From assembly GCA_036939355.1 (NCBI GenBank), contig JALLAP010000286.1, positions 1-34,825 of the forward strand: a stretch of 34,825 nucleotides of DNA, given 5' to 3'. The position numbers were made by a program, and so were the translations under genes. Below are positions 29,785-34,825 of this stretch, one piece after another. Position 1 is the stretch's first letter; every line of letters starts with the position of its first letter. Source of the stretch: Thalassiosira profunda. Taxonomy: Eukaryota; Bacillariophyta; Thalassiosirophyceae; Thalassiosirales; Thalassiosiraceae. The notes under the pieces were generated by a model. The model was given only the letters and a program-made list of their open reading frames with translations, did not search any database and was not told the origin of the DNA.

Positions 29785-30632
29785 GTCCGCGTGGGGACCA
29801 AAGATAGGGAAGAAGAGCAAAGAAGATATTGTCTGGATTGTAGATATGCAATTAATCAAGATATGCATCGAACAGGTCATTCTGTCTCTCTTCTTCGCCT
29901 GGTTATTGGTTGCCGCAAAAGCCAGCAAAAGATCATCGACATGCACCCTCTTGCGCCGATCCCGCCCCACCGTCCGTTCCAACACCTCCAACAGAGAAAA
30001 CCGCGGCACGCCCACGAACTCCCACAATTGTATTTCGTAACATTCCAGGAGCTGCACGTAGATGCAACTCAGACCGAAAGCGCAAAGGAGAGAATCTGTT
30101 TCAATGCATTTGGATTGCCAGACCATTTCTCCGACAGCGCCTTGGTCACTTTGCTGAAATCGTCGCAGAGACCCGCGTTTTGCAGCGTCTGTATCCCATC
30201 ATGCCCGCGAAATGCGCCAGTCCCAAAAAGTAGAACCGTCGTCCGCGCTCGGACGTCCACCCCGGCGTCAGCTCGGAAAAATCCCGGCCGAGCGTCCCGA
30301 CGGAAGCTTGCCCGGCACGAGCCGGCGACGTAGCCGAAGGTCTCGATGCGTTCTATGCGCGCCCAAAACTGCTGCGCGCGATAGAGATGCGGGCGGGGTC
30401 ACCCTCTGCTTCATGAGTATTGCTGCGCCCGCCCGATTGCGTTTCATTTGCAACCAACGGTGAAAATCTGCGCAGCCATCCCAATTTCAGCGCCGGGCAC
30501 AACCCATTGCTCGTCCGCTGCACCACGAGCACGGCAAAAAGAGTGGCGAAGATACTCCCCCAAAACTTCGGATAATGGCCCGTCATGCTCGCGGAGATGT
30601 ACTATTATTCTCCGTCCCACATTGCTCTCCAC
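29785..30632 (-). pseudogene. Degenerate copy of the unrecognised neighbour gene
   Basis: On the minus strand, 29886-30260 matches the gene at 33375-33950 (AFGLSCIYVQLLECYEIQLW, PRFSLLEVLERT, RKRVHVDDLLLAF, GWTSERGRRFYFLGLAHFAG). It has a loss of about 14 bases after GMMG, a second loss that removes the IWYNEY segment with a frameshift, a 27-base loss in the FVGEEQ segment, and AGA in place of the TGA stop. Upstream, ATG 30586 opens MTGHYPKFWGSIFATLFAVLVVQ, a likely membrane segment that may be the original N-terminus. Bases 29795-29880 match the 3' flank of Sel1 copy D. Confidence 0.7.
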
Positions 30633-31697
30633 CTAGTTCCATTTGATGCAGAACTGCTTGTGCCCGCCCTCCACTGCTTTCCAGTGCCGAACCTGGCAGT
30701 CCTTGCTGCAATACCAAGCCGCGCAGCACCTCGAGCACCTGAGGAATGTCTTGTCGGGAGGTGCTTCCTCGTTGCACCGGAAGCACCTACTTCTTGCCGC
30801 CTCCTCCAACACTTTCAAGTTAGAGATTGCCCTTTCATCTCCCACCGCAGCCGCCCTTCGAAGCCAATGCATTCCTTTTGTGTAACTGGGATTGTTTGGC
30901 GGCAGCACCCACGGTTCAGGTTGGCAGATGACGGCTCCCAACATGCTCATTGACTGTGCATGGCCTCTCTCCGCGGCTGGTGACAACACTCGGATCGCCT
31001 CTTCTGAAGATCTTCGGAGGCCGTACTTGCCATGATAATAAACCACACCCAGAATGTAGCATGCCTCATTGTATCCTTTCGCCGCAGAACCCCGCAGGTA
31101 TCTCAAGTACTCTGGATCGTTGCCATCCTCTCTCGCCATTGCCGCAAGAGTAAATTCGGCAACTGCATGGCCCTGCTCCGTCGCAGCCAACCACCACCGT
31201 TTTGTATTGTCCAACGATGCGGTCACATATTGCCCGTTTTGATAATGAATACCCAGCTCAAATTGGCAATTCGGGTCCCCCCTTTCGGCACCAAGCCGCA
31301 ATATTTCGATGCCCCTTTCTGCGCCTGTCTCCCCGCCGCACTGTCCATGGAGATATTGCGACGCCAACCCCAGGTACAAAGTGAGCGGCAGTTTTTCCTT
31401 CTCGAGCATGCTCATCAACATCTTCCCTACTGCATCATCACCTGCAGGTGTCCGGGTCCGGCAGAGTGGGCAACAGCTGGCGAGCTGCTCTTCCGCCCTG
31501 CCAAATGACCCCTCGTCCACAGCCCTCTGCAAAACTGCGTCCCGCTTCTCCCTACAGTCTTTGCACATCGCCCGGCCACAACATGGGGCCACTAACCGTA
31601 GGTCCAAATCCCAAAAAGGCGGGAGGGGCTCGAGGCAGAGCGGGCAGTCCTCCTGCAGATTGTCGGCCTGGCCGGCAGCAGCCTCCGATTCCGACAT
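30633..31697 (-). CDS. RING-like / Sel1-repeat / MYND protein, copy C (intact)
   Basis: 354 aa, the only undamaged member in the window. RING-like ligands are complete: CPLCLEPLPPFWD, CC, CKDC, and CCPLCRTRTP. About five Sel1 repeats follow (GIEILRLGAERGDPNCQFELG; NTKRWWLAATEQGHAVAEFTLA; YLRGSAAKGYNEACYILGVVYYHG; AIRVLSPAAERGHAQSMSMLG; GMHWLRRAAAVGDERAISNL). The MYND finger is CFRCNEEAPP...CSRC...YCSKDC...HWKAVEGGHKQFC. The start is ATG 31697 (MSES), preceded by CACGTG at 31714-31719. It shows what the other copies should look like and is the best candidate for a functional product. Sequence similarity to the other copies is strongest in the MYND and the Sel1 repeats. Confidence 0.88.
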   Translation of the reverse strand: MSESEAAAGQADNLQEDCPLCLEPLPPFWDLDLRLVAPCCGRAMCKDCREKRDAVLQRAVDEGSFGRAEEQLASCCPLCRTRTPAGDDAVGKMLMSMLEKEKLPLTLYLGLASQYLHGQCGGETGAERGIEILRLGAERGDPNCQFELGIHYQNGQYVTASLDNTKRWWLAATEQGHAVAEFTLAAMAREDGNDPEYLRYLRGSAAKGYNEACYILGVVYYHGKYGLRRSSEEAIRVLSPAAERGHAQSMSMLGAVICQPEPWVLPPNNPSYTKGMHWLRRAAAVGDERAISNLKVLEEAARSRCFRCNEEAPPDKTFLRCSRCCAAWYCSKDCQVRHWKAVEGGHKQFCIKWN

Positions 31698-32235
31698 GTC
31701 GACGCAGATGGTGCACGTGCCGCTTTTTGCAACTGCTCCGAATCACCTAACGCGCGAGCCAAATTGACGGCGAACAGGATGGAGCGGGCTCGGGGCGCGT
31801 TGGTTGGTTCAGGTTGGTTGGAGTATCGCCCACCCCAGTGTCGCCTCTGTTCAGGCCGCGCTTACGCGTCGTCGTCTTCTTCAAAGCGCTCACCACCAAG
31901 CCTACGGCAATGACGGGCTGAGATTTCTTTCGTGAAATGAGTAACACGCACAAGTAATACACTTTAATAATTGTCAAATTGACTAAGTATGTAGTGTATT
32001 TAGCTGGCGCTAATCTGAGAGGAGGGAAGAGGGACGAGAGGGAAGGGCAAAGCAGCAGAGGCAGAGCCAGCCGAACGAACCGACGACCTCTCAATTTGCG
32101 GCCCGCCGCTCGTTGGTGCCGCCGTCGGCGACGACGCGCAGTGGCTGATTTTGGGAATTGCTGTCCGCGGTTTTTCACCTCTTGTGTATTGCAGTGGCCC
32201 AACAAAAGCAGGCACGTGCAGCGCGCTCGCCGATC
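31698..32235. promoter_or_regulatory. Divergent region between Sel1 copies C and D
   Basis: 538 bases. The AT-rich core has an inverted repeat AATACACT (31956-31963) and AGTGTATT (31993-32000). The CTCTCAATTTGCGGC block at about 32089 is shared with copy B. CACGTG boxes lie at 31714-31719 and 32213-32218. No gene is supported. Confidence 0.4.
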
Positions 32236-33299
32236 ATGTCAGAATCAGCAGGGGCCGTCGCCCGAGGCGACGGTGTGGTGGAGGAAGAGGAGTGCCCGCT
32301 CTGCTTGGAGCCCCTGCCGCCTTTTTGGGTTTTGACCGGGCGAAAAGTGTTCATCTGTTGTGGCAGGGCGACGTGCAAAAATTGCGCCGATGCGCAGAAC
32401 GCGTATTTGGACAATGCTGAAAACAGTGGCACATGGGGCAGAGAAGAGGAGCAACTAGGCACCACTTGCCCCCTCTGTCGAGCCCAAAACCCTACGGGCG
32501 ATGGTGCAGCGAGGATACTGCTAGACAGATTTGAGAAGGGCCAGTTGCCACTTAATATGTATTACACTTTAGGGGGGATTTTCCTGAAAGGGGAAGCAGG
32601 AGTGGAAAGAAACGTGGAGAGGGGCACGGAGATATTGATGCTTGGCGCAAACAAGGGGAGCCCTAAATGCCAATACGAGCTAGGCTGCATATATGGCAAG
32701 GGTGATGATGGCTTGCCACAATCGACAACAGAAGCGAAGAGGTGGTATCTCGCTGCAGCGGAACAGGGCCACGCAATGGCCGAGTACAATCTTGCATTGA
32801 TGTCAAGAGACGAGGGGAATGATGCTGAGTACTTGCGTTATCTGAGGAGTTCGGCGTTGAAAGGTTTCAATGAGGCATCTTTTTCTCTGGGTGTAATTTA
32901 CTCCCAAGGCATCCACGGTGAACAGCAATCCATTGAGGAGGCAATCCGCGTGTTGACCCCAGCCGCAGAGGGAGGCCACGCTAAATCAATGGGTCTTTTG
33001 GGAGACATCAGTGCGCTGGTGCGTGGCTGCCGCCAAAAAACGCCAATTTAACGAAGGGAATGCATTGGCTTCGACAGGCAGCTGCGAAGGGAGAACAACT
33101 CGCGATCTCACAATTGAAAAAAGTGGAGGAGTGGGCAAGCAATAAGTGCTTCATGTGCAACAAGGAAGCACCGCCAGAGAACGCATTTCTGCGATGCTCG
33201 AGGTGCCGCGCGGCGTGGTATTGCAGCAAGGATTGCCAGCGACGGCACTGGAGGGCGGAAGAGGGAGGACATAAGCAGTTTTGCATCAAGTGGGAATAG
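32236..33299 (+). CDS. RING-like / Sel1-repeat / MYND protein, copy D, single frameshift
   Basis: Starts at MSES (ATG 32236). The RING-like part is complete (CPLCLEPLPPFW, CC, CKNC, TCPLCRAQ) and the Sel1 repeats are intact (GTEILMLGANKGSPKCQYELG; EAKRWYLAAAEQGHAMAEYNLA; AIRVLTPAAEGGHAKSMGLLG). At about 33015-33022 the frame slips by one base. The first frame stops at 33051 (CRQKTPI), while the other continues AWLPPKNANLTKGMHWLRQ into a complete MYND finger (CFMC...CSRC...YCSKDC...HKQFCIKWE) ending at 33299. The unbroken protein would be about 354 aa. One lost base explains the break. It may be an assembly error because both halves are otherwise well conserved. A separate protein from ATG 33060 would be 79 aa and mostly MYND. 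Confidence 0.75.
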
Positions 33300-33374
33300 G
33301 TAGGAGAGCAAAGAAGATATTGTGTCTAGATTGTAGATATGACAATTAATCAAGATATGCATCGAACAGGGCAT

Positions 33375-33950
33375 TCAGTCTCTCTTCTTTGCTTGGTTGT
33401 TGGTTGCCGCCGCTTCCCGACCACCCAAAGCCAGCAAAAGATTATCGACGTGCACTCGCTTTCGACGATCCCGTCCCGCCGTCCGCTCCAACACCTCCAA
33501 AAGAGAAAACCGCGGCAGCATTTCCAGGTAGGGCGCCTGCTCTTCGCCAACGAAATCCCACAGCTGTATTTCGTAACATTCCAGGAGCTGCACGTAGATG
33601 CAGCTCAGACCGAAGGCGTATTCGTTGTACCAGATGACAAAGGAGAGGATTTGCTTCAGCGCATTCGGATTGCCCAACCATCGCTCCGACGGCGCCTCGG
33701 TCACTTTGCTGAAATAGCCGCAGAGCCCCGCGTTTTGCAGCGTCTGTATCGCAGTTATGGATCCCATCATGCCCGCGAAGTGCGCCAATCCCAAAAAGTA
33801 GAACCGGCGTCCGCGCTCGGACGTCCACCCCGGCAACAGCTCGGGAAAATCCCGGCTGAGCGTCCCCACCGACCAGTCTTGTCGATACAAAGCCAAAAAG
33901 GCAAGTTGCGCCAGTAGGACGTGCTGCAGGGGAAAGTGCTTCGAATCTTC
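33375..33950 (-). pseudogene. Unrecognised conserved gene, truncated at its 5' end
   Basis: About 190 codons open on the minus strand, ending AAATNNQAKKRD and TGA at 33375. I do not recognise the family. Visible are two hydrophobic stretches (FYFLGLAHFAGMMGSITAI and ILSFVIWYNEYAFGLSCIY), a WTSERGRR motif before the first, and a basic C-terminus (RDRRKRVHVD). This is the least damaged of three copies in the window, but upstream of about 33950 the sequence turns into a plus-strand RING-like fragment, so the N-terminus is missing. It faces Sel1 copy D with 75 bases between stops, the same convergent arrangement as for copies A and B. Confidence 0.6.
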
Positions 33951-34182
33951 CGCCCTTTTGGGATGAGAATGGTCGGTTGACGGCCATCTGCTGCGGAAAG
34001 CAAATGTGCAAAGACTGCATGGACGAGCGGAGAGCGTATTTGTCGTTCGGAAGGCAGGAGAGACAACTCGCCAGCACTTGACCGCTGTGCCGAACCGCAA
34101 TACCCAGCACTGGTACTCGAGCCAAATTTTTATTGGACAGATTTGAGAAGGGCGCGCTGCCACTGAATATGCATTGCAATTT
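33945..34182 (+). pseudogene. RING-like/Sel1 gene fragment, copy E, cut by a telomeric repeat
   Basis: Starts within LPPFWD, with no MSES start, and reads ICCGKQMCKDCMDERRAYL, then GRQERQLAST-stop-PLCRT (Cys codon TGC changed to TGA), then FLLDRFEKGALPLNMHCN. The match to the paralogues ends exactly where the GGTTAG array begins. The Sel1 repeats and MYND are absent. It is a broken copy at both ends. Confidence 0.8.
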
Positions 34183-34230
34183 GGTTAGGGTTAGGGTTAG
34201 GGTTAGGGTTAGGGTTAGGGTTAGGGTTAG
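34183..34230 (+). repeat. Interstitial telomeric repeat (GGTTAG)8
   Basis: Exactly eight uninterrupted GGTTAG units. TTAGGG reads 5' to 3' towards the right, the orientation expected at a right-hand chromosome end of the sequence to its left. It abuts the broken Sel1 copy E on the left and unrelated sequence on the right. Confidence 0.97.
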
Positions 34231-34439
34231 ATAGGAGGGCCCAGGCCTCCAGAGGGGGTTCATGCCTTGGTACTGATTCTACATACACAAAGTGTGAGAG
34301 TTCCAACGTAGAACAAAAATGAAAGAGTTCCTATGTAGACCTCGAGGCCTCAGGCTTAATATGTCATTCAGTCTCGCGTCTCCCCATATCATTTCACATA
34401 GCTCCAATCTTTTGCACAGCACACAGTAGTGACAGCCCC
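34231..34439. other. Non-coding stretch to the right of the telomeric repeat
   Basis: 209 bases, less GC-rich than the left side. An imperfect direct repeat (AGAGTTCCAACGTAGA / AGAGTTCCTATGTAGA) occurs at about 34297-34340. No gene is seen; this is probably the 3' flank of the LRR gene to the right. Confidence 0.4.
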
Positions 34440-34825
34440 TTACACACCAAGATCCAAACAGTCCAAGACGCCCGAGATGACAACAATAAGCCTCGTTCCT
34501 AGATTGACAGGCATTGTTGCCCTCCTCAATTCACAGCTGCCACCTTGAATGTCAATCACCAGTGCAACTGGAGGAATGTTGATATGCTCCAGAGCAGTGC
34601 AGTTGTAGAATGCATTTGGATCAATACAATGAACCCCCTCATGCAGAGTCACCTCTGCAAGACTGCTGCAATGCATAAATGCACAAATGCCAATCAAAGC
34701 AACAGATGATGGGATGGTGACTCGCTCCAACGAACAGCAGCCGTCAAACGCCCAATTCCCGATCATCTGCAGCCCCTCCTGAAGCTCCACGTGCCCCAAC
34801 TGATGACAACCATAAAATGCATAGC
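34440..34825 (-). CDS. BspA-like leucine-rich-repeat protein (partial, continues beyond window)
   Basis: C-terminal 128 codons, open to the window edge. The repeats are the BspA/LRR_5 type, about 23 residues each: LQEGLQMIGNWAFDGCCSLE, VTIPSSVALIGICAFMHCSSL and VTLHEGVHCIDPNAFYNCTAL. The conserved pattern is I-x-x-x-A-F-x-x-C-x-x-L. The frame extends past the first in-frame GTG/TTG codons with another repeat (YAFYGCHQL), so the true start lies outside. Such proteins are numerous in diatoms and other protists and occur at cell surfaces or inside cells; no role can be given. It lies on the far side of the telomeric repeat. Confidence 0.82.
   Translation of the reverse strand, partial: YAFYGCHQLGHVELQEGLQMIGNWAFDGCCSLERVTIPSSVALIGICAFMHCSSLAEVTLHEGVHCIDPNAFYNCTALEHINIPPVALVIDIQGGSCELRRATMPVNLGTRLIVVISGVLDCLDLGV

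Overview
The window is nuclear DNA of a photosynthetic eukaryote with a secondary red plastid, most likely a diatom. Three observations support this. Genes are split by GT-AG introns, often with a CTNAC branch-like site before the acceptor. One gene is a three-helix chlorophyll a/c light-harvesting protein whose presequence carries the diatom-type A-FAP cleavage motif. The telomere-type repeat is TTAGGG. The F-box/LRR, RING-Sel1-MYND and BspA-like LRR families recall centric (Thalassiosira-like) diatoms, but that is recollection, not a search.

Layout. 534-8180 (+): nine-exon PA200/Blm10 proteasome activator (PSME4) ending in the HbYX-type tail YYA. 8263-9762 (-): LRR protein with a probable 5' UTR intron. 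10641-12801 (-): MORN-MYND-LRR fusion whose frame is broken twice. 13576-16012 (+): chaperonin subunit CCT4 with an internal 153-nt tandem duplication. 16268-17869 (-): paralogue of the first LRR gene. 18678-20086 (+): light-harvesting protein. 20751-22690 (+): sterol 24-C-methyltransferase. 23072-24160 (-): first RING-Sel1-MYND gene. 24765-26011 (+): F-box/LRR gene with a frameshift. 26351-28190 (-): M16-family bc1-core/MPP-like protein lacking the zinc motif. 28714-34182: four more RING-Sel1-MYND copies (one intact, one with a premature stop, one frameshifted, one a truncated fragment), interleaved with remnants of an unrecognised convergent gene. 34183-34230: exactly eight GGTTAG units. 34440-34825 (-): partial BspA-like LRR protein.

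The left two thirds are mostly single-copy housekeeping genes (proteasome, chaperonin, sterol synthesis, respiration, light harvesting) with two LRR paralogues and a MORN-MYND gene between them. The right third is a fast-changing gene-family array. Its last member stops exactly at a telomeric repeat in chromosome-end orientation, which suggests an old chromosome end, a fusion, or a false join.

Quality note. At four places a 72-nt sequence is repeated exactly around a single N. Collapsing each one restores the reading frame or intron, so these are assembly joins. Several single-base frameshifts elsewhere (MORN-MYND-LRR, F-box, fourth Sel1 gene) could be sequencing errors or real decay; the sequence alone cannot decide.
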